Shown: positions 1-12,484, counted from the first letter of the stretch. The stretch: 64,000 bases of DNA from Amoebidium appalachense (GCA_963693365.1 CAVNZM010000004.1:4588001-4652000), one strand, 5' to 3'. Made by a program: numbers and translations. Notes: generated from the letters alone by a model not told the origin.

Positions 1-560
1 GGATGGGGGTGACTATGAAGAGGGAGTGGAGGAGTCATGAGAGGTGGGTGGTGTGTGGGTGGGTGGGTGGTTGTGTGTGGGGATGTGGGTTGGTGGTTTT
101 GTGAGTGTGGGTGGATGCGAGTGGGTGGGTGGTTGTGGATGGGTGGGTGGTGGGTGGCTGTGCGTTGATGCGTGGGCAGTGTGTGTGTGTGTGTTTGGGG
201 GGGGGGGAGGGGGGGAGGTAATGTGCTCTTGTGTGTTTGGGTGGATGTGTGTGTGTCTGTGTGTGAGCGTGTGCGTGTGCGTGCCCAGCATCAAGAGTGT
301 AGGAGAGGTGACCATGACATTCAACACACGCACATACACGCAAATGCAAGCACACACGCACTGACTCAATGACTCGCTGACTCCCTCCCTCATTGACTTA
401 CTAACTCACTCACTCCCTTATATACACATTCTTCCCCCTTCCCCCCCTCCCCCCTCCCCCCCTCCCCCTCGCCCCCCTTCCTCCCTTACCTCGCCCCGCG
501 AGGGATGGGCTCTGTTGACTTATTCTTTGTGTGCTTTGCACTCGATGTTGTCTTGTAAGT
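1..560. repeat. TG/GGTGGG-rich and C-rich low-complexity DNA
   Basis: G- and TG-rich simple sequence to about 290, a short mixed segment, then C/T-rich DNA to about 500. No coding signal or splice-site pair was found. The long open frames here are translations of the repeats. Confidence 0.8.
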
Positions 561-599
561 CATAGATGTTTACTTCGTACTTGGTAAAGCATTCTTACG

Positions 600-632
<33 letters not shown>

Positions 633-789
633 ACTTTCTCCCCTCCCCCCCCTCCCCCCCCCTCCCCCCCCCCCCCCCCAAAAAAAACGCCCTATCCCCC
701 TTCACACACGCACACACACACAAACACACTTGCACGCGCGGGCACACACACACACACACACTCACATTCACACACACACTCGCAACCCC

Positions 790-820
<31 letters not shown>

Positions 821-870
821 AAAAAAAAAAAAACATACACACACACCCATTTCCCCCCCCCCCATTTTTT
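600..870. repeat. poly(C), (CA)n and poly(A) tract
   Basis: C runs at about 600-632 and 786-810, a (CA)n stretch between them, then a run of about 23 A. It lies directly upstream of a polypyrimidine/CAG acceptor at 890 and reads as intron. Confidence 0.85.
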
Positions 871-890
871 GACGTTTTTCTTCCCCACAG

Positions 891-1674
891 CTCCCGTCCG
901 GTTTTCACACATCGACACCTCCAACCTCAGCGACAGCGTAGGTATCGTCAATATTCTTTTTCTCTGCTCGGGCCTACTCACCCCCCACCCCTTCTCGACG
1001 CTTCAGACCGACATTCTCGCCAACCAATCAATCTATCCCAACGGGAAACTGAGCACCTTTTTGACGGCTCTGTGCGGTGTGGACCCTGTTTCCGTCTCTG
1101 TCATGACCGGGTTGGCCCCGAGAGACCTCCTCAGCATGCATTCTCTTCGCAGTAAAATGTTCGCAGCTGTAAGTGCTCTCCCGCAGCTGAAGGAAAACCT
1201 AACAGGGCCGCGTACGCCCGTAAACGTCACATGGGCCCACGCGTGGCCCCTCGAAAACGTTCACCCGCCCGCCCGTTCTCAACGGGTGAAGTTCGACGCG
1301 GCGGCTACGGCCCAAGTTTTGAAATCTCTCGCCCGCGCTCTGTTTCAGAACCTTTCGGAGGTGGAAACGACGTTTTTGTACATGGGGCAGAAGGGATTGT
1401 CCAGCGAGAGTCTGTCGCTGTATCATGGCTGTATCATGGGGGGTCGTTTGCTGCCATCGTGCAGAGAGCCCAGAGGAATGTTGTGTTTGATAGGGCGGGA
1501 CTGGAGCAGTTTGCTGACGACTGGCATTGTGGACGGGTAGGAAATCTTCTGTGCCCCTTCCCCTTTCCCATCCCCCCTCCACCCAATCTCTCTCTTCCGC
1601 ACCCCCAAGCTAAAGAAAAAAAATAAGAATGAAAACAACTCTTTCACGCACACACCCGCACACACACACACACA

Positions 1675-1717
<43 letters not shown>

Positions 1718-1862
1718 TCCCCCCCCTCCCCGCCCCTTCCCCCTTCTTAATGAATTTACCGCGTATTTTCTCCCACGAATGTCTCCTCCTGCTCATCTTC
1801 TTCTAACCCCTCACAGTTTGCCGCCCTCCCTTCACACATGTGTACACAGCACTTCTTCTATA

Positions 1863-1893
<31 letters not shown>

Positions 1894-1968
1894 ACCCGCC
1901 CCTTTCAAATGGTATTAGTCACAATGGCAGAACACTTTTTTTTTCCTGCTCCCTGCTCTAAGCACTAT

Positions 1969-2010
<42 letters not shown>

Positions 2011-4783
2011 CTCCCTGCCCTTTCCCGGCAGCCACCGGCTCGCCTTAAGATACACACGTGCGTACTGACACTCAACCCTCCCCCTGCCCCCCCTCCGCGT
2101 TCTTTCACCTCCCTCTCCCATAACACTCAGCATACACACACACATGCACACACACACACACACACACACACAGCATACACACACACACACAGCATACACA
2201 CACACACACGCACACACACAAGTAGCCAAGCAAGGGCACCCTTACAACCAGGCCCCCCCCTCTCCTCTCTCTTTCACCCTCTACTTTATAATCAGAAACC
2301 CACACTAACAACCCCCCTCCTTCCCTCCTCAACACCCCACCCCCCCCCCCCACACACACACACACACACGCACACATACAAACACATACACGCCTTCCCA
2401 CTCCTCACCTAACCCAACCCCAACCCCACTGCTTTCACCCCCACCTCCCACCCCCCTCCCATCCACCCACCCAACACACACGCACACGTACACGCACACC
2501 TACACAGGTGTGGAACATGAGCAAGATGCCCAGCGGTCTTGAGCTCAACTATGTGCAGGAGGTCTATCTGTGGCTGCACCTTGCCGGCCTCATCACACCG
2601 GCCGGCACCTTGAACAAACCGGCACACGCAGCAGCCTCTGGGGTAATCGGGGCTTTACCGATCATGCAGATCGTGGACAAATACCCAAGATTTAAGTTTT
2701 TGGCCGGCCCCGACGCCCCCTCGTTGGTCCGGCTGGTCGTCGCCATCCCCTGGGACACAATCGAATTTGCGATCGGCGATCCGAAAACGATTCCTACCCC
2801 GCCTCTGGAAATCGGCGTCGGTACCACCGTCGTCCACGGGTTCGATAATATTTTTTCCGCTGGGCATATGGTGATCGCACGCAAGATCGCAAAATCGGGA
2901 GGTTCCGACGGCGATCGGTGGAGATTGCGCTGTTTGGATGTCACGTTGGAGGAATGCACCCCGCAGGATAACTTGTCCATGTTGGTTCTCTCGGCGGTGG
3001 TCCCGGGATTTATGTTTTTGCTCGCGCCGCCCGACCAACTTCACGTGCTCGTGTGCGTGGCCGCGATGGGGGCTAATCGTTTGATTGCTGTGAGGAAACT
3101 CGGTCCGATGGTTAAGGTGTGGGGCGTAGCTGTCAGCGACACTAAGCACGTGACCTTTGCTTCGGGACTGCCTTATTTGGGCAAGCCCCCCCACCGACCA
3201 ACCAAAAGAGTCCCTGCTGGGTGTTCGGCCAATCAACGTCATTCCGCCGCCCCGTGCGGATGATGTCGAGCCAATGAAAACGGATTCTGCCACACCATTG
3301 GTGCAAAAATACGTGGGGGTGGCAGTGGACGGAAACGCGTCGGTGCTTTCCTTCCAGTGCCAAATCGACGTGAAGTGAGACAGCGCCCGCGCGCTATTGG
3401 CCGATAAGGAGGGGGGTAAAGTGGATGCAAAGCAGGTGTCGTCATTTGTGGTGCGGGTGCACCTTCTGACGTCGTCTCCCCAGCATGCGGCTGGGAAGTG
3501 TTCCGCCGATATTGTTTTCCCGTTTCCTGTCAACGGGAATACGCTGAAAACCCAGTTTTCTCGCACGCGGTTCTTTGTCAACGTCATTGTCGCCCCCCGT
3601 AGGACGGGATACCCGCCCAACCCGTTCCCGCCCGTTCCCGGTTTTCGCTCTCAAAACCCCCCGGATCCGCGCCGCAAACCACCGTGGCCAGCTGGGGCGA
3701 GTCGCGAATTCCGCTTTCAATTCTCCCGGAAATCGACTGGAAATACGGTAGGCCGTGGGTGTTTCCCTTGGTTTCGAGCATGCTTACTGCCGAAGAGCGA
3801 CAACAGCGAAACATCAAAAATCCGGCGCCGATCGTTTCACTCAAAGACTCCCTCCACACGAGTATGTGCCTCGATTTCTCGCTCAAGGGGCGCCCGCAGG
3901 CGGCAACCCAGGCATGGACCAACCCGCGGACTGGTTTTACGTCGGTTTCAAAAACCCCGCGAGCGGAAATTTCGACAGGCGGATCATTAATTACGTCGAT
4001 GAGATCAGGCTCGACCACTCGACCGATTCTGTTGTTGCCGACGCCTGTGTGTGTGTTTTGACGGAACGGAACATTGTTGATATTATTCCGTTTATTGCCC
4101 CCCGGTTGGGCAAATTATCGAGAAGGGGAAGACAGATTGTAACCGTTACGGCGGACGGCCCTGAACTCGATCTCTGGTGGAAATTTCTTCCGGCGCGCGT
4201 GGAGCGGGCGCGCACGAGGAGCCACAAGCCCACGTGCAAATATTTGCGGGAGGGGATGCAAATTCCTCTGTGCGAGAAGTTTGAGGAGGCGAACCAAACT
4301 GTGCATGTTTCCAGGGGGTGTATATGCCATCGGAATCCAGAAGGAATGCGGCAAGTTGGTGTCGGGGCATTTCTGCCGGGCAGCCATGTCGCCGATTCTC
4401 CCTGGGTTGCAGCACGCAAGTTTTGCGGAGACATTTCAACCGGATAAACCTGCAACCACTTCTTCCCAATCTTTTCAAACCACAAACACCGAAAATTCGA
4501 ATTCGGGCGGGAAAACACAAACACAGCAGTCCGCCACCAAACCCAAAGCCGAAAACAGCGCTAGTGGGAAAGCGAAAGGGCAGGGTGGTTTGGAGCAACA
4601 ACATGTGTGTGGGGTGTGCGGCAAGAGGGAGGCCCGGGTGGGTTGGAGCAACAACATGTGTGTGGGGTGTGCGGCAAGAGGGAGGCCAAACTGTGCGGTC
4701 GGTGCAAGCGGGTTGCTTATTGCGGTGCTGCCTGCCAGAGGACGGACTGGCCGGCACACAAGGTTGGATGCAAGGCACCTTAG
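891..4783 (+). CDS. MYND zinc-finger protein gene, 3 exons visible, frame broken
   Basis: The 3' part of a spliced gene; its 5' end was not found. Exon A is 891-937 (acceptor ccccacag, donor GTAGGT), exon B 1007-1536, exon C 2508-4783. The last 40 residues form a canonical MYND finger, C-x2-C-x7-C-x2-C-x5-C-x3-C-x7-H-x3-C, followed by a TAG stop. MYND fingers bind proline-rich peptides, often in transcriptional or chromatin complexes. The roughly 900 residues upstream match nothing I recognise. The frame must be changed near C7 (3186-3192), C6 (3657-3662), G4 (3887-3890) and G5 (4314-4318), and there is an in-frame TGA at 3376-3378. Most breaks sit at G/C runs, so sequencing error is as likely as pseudogenisation. 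The exon B/C phase is also not clean. Confidence 0.6.
1007..1536 (+). CDS. exon B of the MYND-finger gene
   Basis: About 176 codons open without interruption between acceptor cgcttcag and donor GTAGGA. Phase 0 at the 5' end fits exon A. The residues are non-repetitive and include MTGLAPRDLLSMHSLRSKMF. The apparent phase-2 end does not match exon C, so a weaker donor (GTGGAC, after 1527) or a lost base is possible. Confidence 0.6.
1537..2507 (+). repeat. intron of simple repeats: (CT)n, poly(C), (CA)n
   Basis: (CT)n at about 1678-1715, C runs at about 1865-1893 and 1972-2009, (CA)n at about 2131-2220 and 2350-2390. No coding segment is visible. It ends in the acceptor cacctacacag before 2508. 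Confidence 0.75.
2508..4783 (+). CDS. large terminal exon of the MYND-finger gene, frame-broken
   Basis: The best reading uses frame 2508-3185, then +1 after C7, back after C6 near 3660, +2 after about 3890, back after G5 near 4316, and a last shift inside the 53-bp duplication at 4591-4687. Each segment has protein-like composition where used and loses it after the break. For example, IPLSILPEIDWKYGRPWVFP is encoded near 3700-3760 and DWFYVGFKNPASGNFDRRII near 3925-3985. Confidence 0.55.
4591..4687 (+). repeat. 53-bp tandem duplication inside the MYND finger
   Basis: The segment TGGAGCAACAACATGTGTGT through GAGGGAGGCC occurs twice with a 53-bp period (4592 and 4645). As 53 is not a multiple of 3, it puts the first CxxC of the finger out of frame with the rest. 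Removing one unit restores an intact MYND consensus. Confidence 0.85.
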
Positions 4784-4820
4784 AACTCGGGTTGGGGTGT
4801 GAAGGGGGCGCCCGGGTGTG

Positions 4821-4930
4821 ATTTTCCTCCCCTTTTTCCTTCTTTCTCTCTCTCTTTTCTTTTCTTTTCTTTTTGCTTTCTTTCTTTCTTTCTTCTTTTT
4901 TCTCTTTTTTTCTTTTTTTTTTTTTTTTTT

Positions 4931-5002
<72 letters not shown>

Positions 5003-5092
5003 AGGTCTTTCCTTCTTTCTTTTCTTTTCTTCATTTTCTTATTCTTTTTTCTTTTTCTTTTTTGTTTGTATTTTTTTTTTTTTTTTTTTTTA

Positions 5093-5144
<52 letters not shown>

Positions 5145-5160
5145 TTTTTTGGGGGGGGGG
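4821..5160. repeat. pyrimidine tract, 61-base poly(G), (TTG)n
   Basis: CT/T-rich DNA, then T about 28, then an uninterrupted G run at 4941-5001 (61 bases), more T/C-rich DNA, (TTG)n at about 5094-5141 and a G run at about 5150-5160. Confidence 0.95.
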
Positions 5161-5985
5161 ACACCTTTTATAATTTCTTCGTAGTCGATGTATTCATACC
5201 CCTTAACGGAGTCGTGAAATGATTGAAATCGAAGTAAGGCAATGTGGATTGAGACTATCGATTTTCAGAAATTTTGCTGTTGATGGGTGCCAAACGTATA
5301 GCATGGCCTAAGTACTATTGTACAAATGCATCTGACGTTATGCATGTAAATATAGCAGGCCAGATTGATGTGCATATATCCCCCCTGTTGTATGTGAAGT
5401 ATTTACTGACTGGAATTCAAGCTTCATATCTCATAGTTCCGTCCTGATTTGAATTTTGATTTGACATAGATCTTTTGCCATGCCGGTTTGAGGAAACAAT
5501 GTATACATTAACGGTGTATAGACCTGCTCAACGTGTGTTGTGTTAGTTGGAGACTACAATTTTAATGATGTACCATTGGTGGTTGCTTGTGTTCTACAGA
5601 ACATTAATTATTATCACTTATGGAGGATATGTATTGCAAATGTACATGTGTGTGTTTGTGAGGGTGCTTTGCGTGTTGCACAGGTGGGAGTGTACGCTAT
5701 GTTGTGTGGGTGGGATCCGGCACAAACACTTACGTCTGGTAAACCGAGCACCTCCCAAGTATGAAGCACGATTGAGGCCCCCTAACCGATCGCAAAATGT
5801 TTTTCTTTGGTCATTAGGGAAATAGGATTATGTCCGAGACGGGTACCCACCCAAATTTAAACACGGCAGTAAAAAAAATCATATGAAATAGATTTAAATT
5901 TTTTTCGGGAATTCGTTCCTCCATTCTATATATTTTTTTCCTTTAATTTTGAACGTGTGATTGGGTGGGCTACGGTAGCAGCCTT
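5161..5985. other. AT-rich intergenic DNA, no gene seen
   Basis: Mixed, moderately AT-rich sequence with short open frames only. No convincing splice sites, RNA gene or repeat was found. Confidence 0.6.
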
Positions 5986-5987
5986 CA

Positions 5988-5988
5988 G

Positions 5989-6033
<45 letters not shown>

Positions 6034-6091
6034 CCCCCACCCCACCCCCTCCCCCGGCCTCTATCCCCCTTTTCCCACTTTTACCTTTTTT

Positions 6092-6122
<31 letters not shown>

Positions 6123-6141
6123 GGATAGTGTATGTACGCGC

Positions 6142-6173
<32 letters not shown>

Positions 6174-6465
6174 GCGTGTGTGTGTGCGCACATGCGTGTG
6201 TGTGCGCGCGCGTGTGTGTGTGTGTGTATGTGTGTGTGTGTGCATGTGTGTGTGTGTGCCGCTGTAGGCTGTGTGTGTGTATGTGTGTGCGTGTGTGTGT
6301 GCGCGCACATGCGTGCGAGTGTGTGTGTGTGTGCGTGTGCGTGTGCGTGTGTGTGTGTGCCGCTGTAGGCTGTCTGTGGATGTGTGTGTGTGTGTGTGTG
6401 CGTGTGCACATGTAGGAGGAGTGGTGCACGTGGTGGTGGTGTGGTTGGGAGGGGGGGGGGGGGGG
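5988..6465. repeat. poly(C), poly(T)-poly(G), (GT)n array
   Basis: A C run at about 5990-6031, T then G runs at 6087-6124, then imperfect (GT)n/(GC)n to about 6408. Two copies of a CCGCTGTAGGCTGT interruption (6258 and 6359) show a 101-bp internal duplication. Confidence 0.85.
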
Positions 6466-6692
6466 GGAGAAAGGTATTCCCGGAAGGCCCGGGAAGAGCG
6501 GAGGATCGATAAGGGGAAAGGGAAGTGAAGGAGGGGCAGAACGGGACTGGCATGTGCAGTGGGGGCTCGAGGGGACGCCCTGATGATTACTTAACTGATC
6601 AGGTTACTAGGCTAAATGATATTGTGGTTGCAATCGCAACATGCTGGCCACGGACCAGATTTGTGTGCAGTGTGTGTTCGTGTGTGTGTGTG

Positions 6693-6726
<34 letters not shown>

Positions 6727-7020
6727 CGTATGTGTGTGTGTGTGGGAGAGGGGAAGGGGGGGGGGGAGGGGGGGGGGGGGGGGGCACACACCCCTACCTC
6801 AGGGTCTGATTTTTGGTTGCGCAGTCCAATATTGGCGAAACGTGCAATTTCTAAATACGCACAAGAACAATGTGCCGTACTCTCGCGGTGTGTACGTAAG
6901 GGTGTAGTTCTTGGGTTCCGCGGACGGAATCGGATGGGAACGGCAACCATAAGCCACTCTTTGAAAGTTCTTTTAAACTAAAAATGAAGATATAAAAAGA
7001 AAACTCAGTTAGGAATAATG

Positions 7021-7056
<36 letters not shown>

Positions 7057-7360
7057 CCCCACCTCCCCTCTGTTCCCTGGGCGTTTCGTGGCATGTTGGC
7101 AACTTCGCAGAATCTGATTTAATATCTCGCCGTTACCTTGTCCCCCCCCCCCCCCTCCCCCCCCCCCCCCTCCCATCCCCCTCCCCCCTCCTCCCTGGGA
7201 AGAGGGCCCTGCCCCTCTGCGCTTTGCCTCCTCTCCCTTTCTCGAGCTCCCTCGTCGATCTAGCCAAAGCCACAGCCAAAAATAACTATGGGGATGGGTG
7301 TGGAAAACACACACGCGCGCACGCGTGCGTGCACACACACACACACATACACACATCGTG

Positions 7361-7417
<57 letters not shown>

Positions 7418-7664
7418 GTCACACAACGGCCCACATACAACATACAAGACCCATGCTGCGTGGCTAAGGCACAGACTTTTGTGTAAATGCTGCACCCGGT
7501 GCATGTTGGACGTACACACTCACCGGGCCAAGGGCAAAGTTTCAATTATACCCGTCTGCTGCAACATACATCCACACACCCAAACAAACACCCGCAAGGG
7601 CATTATAAGTTGGAGGGGGGGGGGTGGGGGGGCACAAAACTGATGCCATGGGGGCTGGAGGGAA

Positions 7665-7702
<38 letters not shown>

Positions 7703-8131
7703 GGGGAGGGGGGTTCAGACTCATTTCTAAATCGTACGGGTGATCACCACCTGTGTACGTTCAGCCTGGGAGTCAGAAACCATGTCATTTTAATCGTTCA
7801 AATTGATTTCCGTTTTTTCTTTTACCCGTGGCCGTGCCGGCCATTTTATTTTGAAATAGAATATACATTCATGATCACGATTATGATTCATACGAATATT
7901 GTAAGTACAGTATAACAACTTCCATCCTAGAGATACAGGCATATGCAACATACACGTACAAGATGCCATTATGTGACAATCTTTATGAAACTTATGTAGG
8001 AGAATATTATTGTGGCTTCATGACGACTAGCGCTGCTGGTATATCTAACTAAGCATTCGTTTACTTATGAGTGTTAACTACATAACAGGGACTCGTTTTT
8101 AAAGTAAAAACAGTTTTCGGAGCTGCACGAT
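6466..8131. other. intergenic DNA with homopolymer and CA tracts
   Basis: G runs at about 6695-6726, 6769-6784 and 7666-7700, C runs at 7021-7055 and 7142-7170, (CA)n at about 7323-7415. The unique stretches between them (6790-7020, 7710-8131) show no gene. Confidence 0.6.
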
Positions 8132-9573
8132 TTAGGCTTTGATGGTGCTGATATCACTGGCGGCATTGTCAGCCTTAATTCCTCTCCTGGCCCTCGCCAC
8201 CTGCAACCCAACGACCGCAGCCACAAGCAGCACCGCCACCAGATTGGCCACAAGCTGTCCGAGGGTCACCCACTCGAGGGCAGATGGCCCACATGGCGTC
8301 GATGCTGCTGCACGGGCAGCCCGTGCAGGGGTTGGCTGTTCAAGAAGTGCATAGTGGCCCTTGGAGGCAAAGGGCAGGTGCATGTCGGTTGTCATGGGCA
8401 CGGAGGGCCGAGAACGGTCGTCGTCATAGAGGGCCAAATCATTAAGGTCGATTTCGATGAGGTTGGGCCGGGCAGTCAGGCGGTAGTAGTACTTTCTGCT
8501 GGTGTGGTCGCGCACAACGGTCCACCACGTGGTACCGCGGTACGTGTCGAAGTCGTAGCCGCCCATGGCGCGGCTGACCCGCCCAATCATGAGCTGCGCC
8601 TCGGCCACGGCGTCGACATTTCTGTCAGGGTTGACGAAGGAAGGGGTTTTACCCGCAGCCGACTTTTCAAAAGCACTGCCCGTCCAGTTCAGCCACTGGT
8701 TGCCAGCCCGCCGGGCGGTCTCCTGCAGCACCACAAGATGCACAAAGCGGTCGGCTGACTCGAAGGACCCCGCTTCGGATTGCGCCTTCTGCAAGACCTC
8801 CCGTGGGGCATCTGCCACGGCGGAAATGTTTGTGGTGTTCAGTCGCCTGTTTGCCTGCTGCAGCTGCTGCTCCCAGAAAGGGTTGTTGGTGAAGACGGCA
8901 GGCTCGTTCTCATAGACGCAAATGCGTGCTCCGGCTTCGATTCGAGTTGTCCGTAACGGGCAAAGCACTCGGGCGCCAGGGCGCTTGCCTCGTTGGGCAC
9001 AAACTCAACGTTCAAAGTGCGGCCATTGACATCGTGCACCACCCAGTGCAGACCCAAAGAACCGCCTAGAGCATTGAGGGCCGGGTGAGTGGCATCCATT
9101 ATCTGCCACCGTTCAAGCTCATTGCGCACACAGTCGACATCCGCACATGTGCCAAGAATGTAGGCGGGCATGCTGTACACCGGCATGATGGGCCGAGGGT
9201 CGGCTGGAGTGTACATGGGGTACTTGGCGATTCGGTGAGCAAGTGTTCCTATGGAGAGTCCTGCCTCATTCATGCCATCCACGACGACTTCTTCATCCAG
9301 GGCGTTGATAAATACGGCCCCGTACTTTGCAGACACGGGGGTGAGGGGGCAATCCTCGCAGCCCTTGGGCTTCATGTCCTCCCAGATGTCGTGGCCGCGT
9401 CCAAACGACTGCAGCTTGAAATCGAGGTCAGGAATACCCCAGTCCATTGTGCGGGCGGAAACGGCCTGGCCGAAAGAGGAAACACGATGGCGGAGCAAGA
9501 CATCACTGCATGCATGCGCACTGGCTGCTGCCAGCACCATGAGGGGGAGACTGTGCATGCGTGAAGGTGACAT
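8132..9573 (-). CDS. choloylglycine hydrolase / penicillin acylase-like Ntn hydrolase, one frame break
   Basis: Family enzymes cleave linear C-N amide bonds, for example bile-salt conjugates, penicillin V or N-acyl amines, using an N-terminal Cys exposed by processing. Here a signal peptide (MHSLPLMVLAAASAHA) is followed directly by Cys-Ser-Asp, the expected nucleophile position. Then come SARTMDWG, matching the family R-x-M-D-W motif, and VVDGMNEAGLSIG. The downstream part (YENEPAVFTNNPFWEQQL) matches the family segment with T-N-x-P. The two parts lie in different frames, and one indel near 8935-8960 joins them, giving about 470 residues. A hydrophobic helix near the C-terminus (about 8180-8245) suggests a type I membrane anchor. 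Substrate cannot be told. The single break may be an error or a real null mutation. Confidence 0.82.
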
Positions 9574-9654
9574 CTTGTTAAAAGATTTTACGCGATTTCG
9601 TTGTGTGAGACTGAGAATGTGTGTTTGACTGACTCAGACTGAGGGCCTGATTTG

Positions 9655-9664
9655 TTTATATAAG
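9655..9664 (-). promoter_or_regulatory. TATA box of the Ntn hydrolase gene
   Basis: CTTATATAAA on the minus strand, about 85 bp upstream of the start codon at 9573. Confidence 0.6.
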
Positions 9665-9687
9665 ATCTGCGCCGACAGCGGATGATG

Positions 9688-10035
9688 TTGATTGGCTAAC
9701 GAGAAATTTGGTCTTTGGATGACCAAATTCCTGTCATCTGCGAAGGTATGCCACGCCTCAGCCCCACCCCTGCCTAAATCATCAGTAAAGGAAACAAATC
9801 TCATTAAATACTGTAAGAAAATTAAAACTTTATAAAATAAAAAAAGCAGGCTATAGTTTTTGTTGTTTGAGCTGATCAAACTCCATTTGTCTCAGAGTCA
9901 GGTACTGAGAGGACATTTGAAATGAGAACCACCAATAGAAACATCACTTGGTTCCTATTGGACAGCATTGAAAAACAAAAAAGCGGCCAATCAGATATTG
10001 ATATTTTGGCGGGTAAGATTGTCCAATCATCGCGT
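9688..10035. promoter_or_regulatory. cluster of CCAAT boxes upstream of the Ntn hydrolase gene
   Basis: ATTGG/CCAAT cores occur near 9690, 9955, 9987 and 10021, each in a CCAATCA-like context. This is the expected arrangement for NF-Y-type sites upstream of the TATA box. Confidence 0.45.
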
Positions 10036-10600
10036 GCTTGATTGTTAGATCTAAGATCTCTCAGGAGGGCAACCGAGAGCAAGGTGCAAAATGAGGGATG
10101 GGGATGGAGTGTATTGAAGGCAGACAGGAGGAAGGTCGTGTGGACGGTGAAGGTAGTTATACAGTGAAGGGGAGCATGGGAGGTTCTGGGTGTGCTAGAT
10201 GTCGCAGGAAGAAGAGAAGGGTGTAGTATTAAAGGCTGCTGGTACTTCATGTCCTGGGGAAAGCTTAAAGGCCCGGAGGGGAGGGGCGTGACGTGTGCAA
10301 GGGAGGTCAGCAGGAGCAATCATGATCATATGCAGTGAAGTGAGCTATTAGCTAGTCATGTGGTTGGTGCAAACAATGTGTGTGACTGGGTCTTTGTAGG
10401 TTTACATCGGGTCGATATCGATATGGCAGCGCCCGGTTGACTGGAGGGGGGGTAGTAGGAGGAGAGGATCGGTGTGCCCAGCGCTGGTATCAAGGGAGCA
10501 AGGGGGTGCATTACATAGCTTCGGGAGGAGATCTAGTGGAGGAGAGGTTATTATATGGACAGGGGGAGGCTGTTAAAGATCAGGGGTACTTTGGCATTGG

Positions 10601-10602
<2 letters not shown>

Positions 10603-10674
<72 letters not shown>
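10603..10674. repeat. (TA)n microsatellite, about 36 units
   Basis: Uninterrupted TA dinucleotides, potentially cruciform-forming. Confidence 0.97.
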
Positions 10675-10676
<2 letters not shown>

Positions 10677-11023
10677 CGGGGACCATATTGTCATGCTCTA
10701 AAATTTTGCCATGCCACTTTTCCTGTTGGCACGGTGGGTGGCCATCATGATGGGTGGGGATCCCCGGGGGGGGGGGGGGGGGGGGGGGGCACGCAGTGGC
10801 GGGCCGCCGGCCGGTTGGCACGGGTCATAATCGATAGAAGTCCATCTGCTGTTCCTTTTCTACAAATTATGTGTTAAAAAACGATTCGGAATATGCTAAG
10901 GCAGGCACTCTCACGAACACACACAAACAATGGTCTCTAAACAACAGTTCAATGACCGGTTGGTTTGTGGCTCCGGGGGGATATATGGCTTTTACACACG
11001 CTGCTTGTGTGAACTTGAGGGGC

Positions 11024-11175
<152 letters not shown>

Positions 11176-11853
11176 GGCTGTGTGCCACGGTGGGCGTATC
11201 AGGATGATGATGTGTATGTATGTGTGTATACTTCACACTCTCTGTCTTTATGTGTGCCCAAAGCAAAACCTCCCCCCCCCCCCCCACACACGCACCCCAC
11301 ACACACCCGGCCAACCTGCCCGGACTGCAGGCACACCCACAGACACACAGTGCCCTGAAAACCACATGTACACCTTTCAGTTCACAAAAGCATTCCCACA
11401 GTATGTACACCAAAATACATTGTCAGGAAGCAACCCCTTCCCCCCACCCCCCCCCCCCACCACCACCACCCCACCCCATCATACAGCCCTACCCCCCGTA
11501 AGAAGCACACACAAGCCACCGGACATTCCGCTAGCGTAGATCGACCAATGAAAGCTGTGGTTAACGTTTGTTCGTAGGATTTGAGTGGAGGGGAGGACTG
11601 GTGTCCCCTACTGGCGTGACTGGGGTAATACTAGTAACCCTGGGCTAAGTGTGTACTAGTCGTTAGGTTTGTGAATAATGGTTTAGCTCAGCTGAGCACA
11701 TGGGCAGCACCCTACATAGTGTACTGTCCGTGCTGTGCGGTAGACGGTAATGCCATCGAGGGCCTGCAAGGGTCCTCCGGGAACAAAACGTGATAAAATA
11801 AAAAACAACGCCTTTGTGTATGTGTGCGTGCGTGTGTGACACTGTGTGCGTGT

Positions 11854-11898
<45 letters not shown>

Positions 11899-12431
11899 CG
11901 TGCGCGCGCGCATGCACGTGTGTGACGGTGTGTGTGTGTGTGTGCGCGTGCATGCGCGTTTCTGTGCTTGTGTGGGTGCTTTTGTGTGTCTGTGTGTGCG
12001 TGCGCACGCACGGACATGTGTGTTTAGAGATTGCAAGTTTGCCATTCATGCAACAATCTAGGAAATTTATAACTACAGGCACACAGGGGCACGTCCCCTC
12101 CTTCCCTCCCCCCCACCCCCCACCCCCGTTCCCCCGTGGCATGCTTGCAAACAACGCATTTGGTATATTCTTTCTTTCATCCCCCCCGTTTAGCATCCTC
12201 AGCGGCTATTCCTTCCATCTCCTTTACTCTCCCCCCCCCCCCCCCCCCCCCCCCCCCCAACCTCCATCCCTCCCCCGCCCCCTCCCTCCCCCCCCTCCCC
12301 CCCCCCCCCCCCCCGTGCGGCCGAGGCCCCAGTCATCACACAGAGGGGACGGGGAAAGTGAAGAAAGCGGGCGCACAGACACACACACACCAATATACAC
12401 ACACACCCACACCCACACCCACACACACACG

Positions 12432-12484
<53 letters not shown>

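Noticed and set aside
3376-3378. TGA read as an amino acid (alternative genetic code)
   Set aside because: TGA serves as the normal stop in the kinesin and coiled-coil genes; a mutation or error is simpler.
4799-5184. Open frames of Phe/Gly/Lys-rich protein
   Set aside because: Translation of poly(T), poly(G) and (TTG)n; no codon bias, splice sites or recognisable domain.
9876-10319. 147-codon open frame on minus
   Set aside because: No domain or signal, composition like its surroundings, and it overlaps the CCAAT-rich upstream region.
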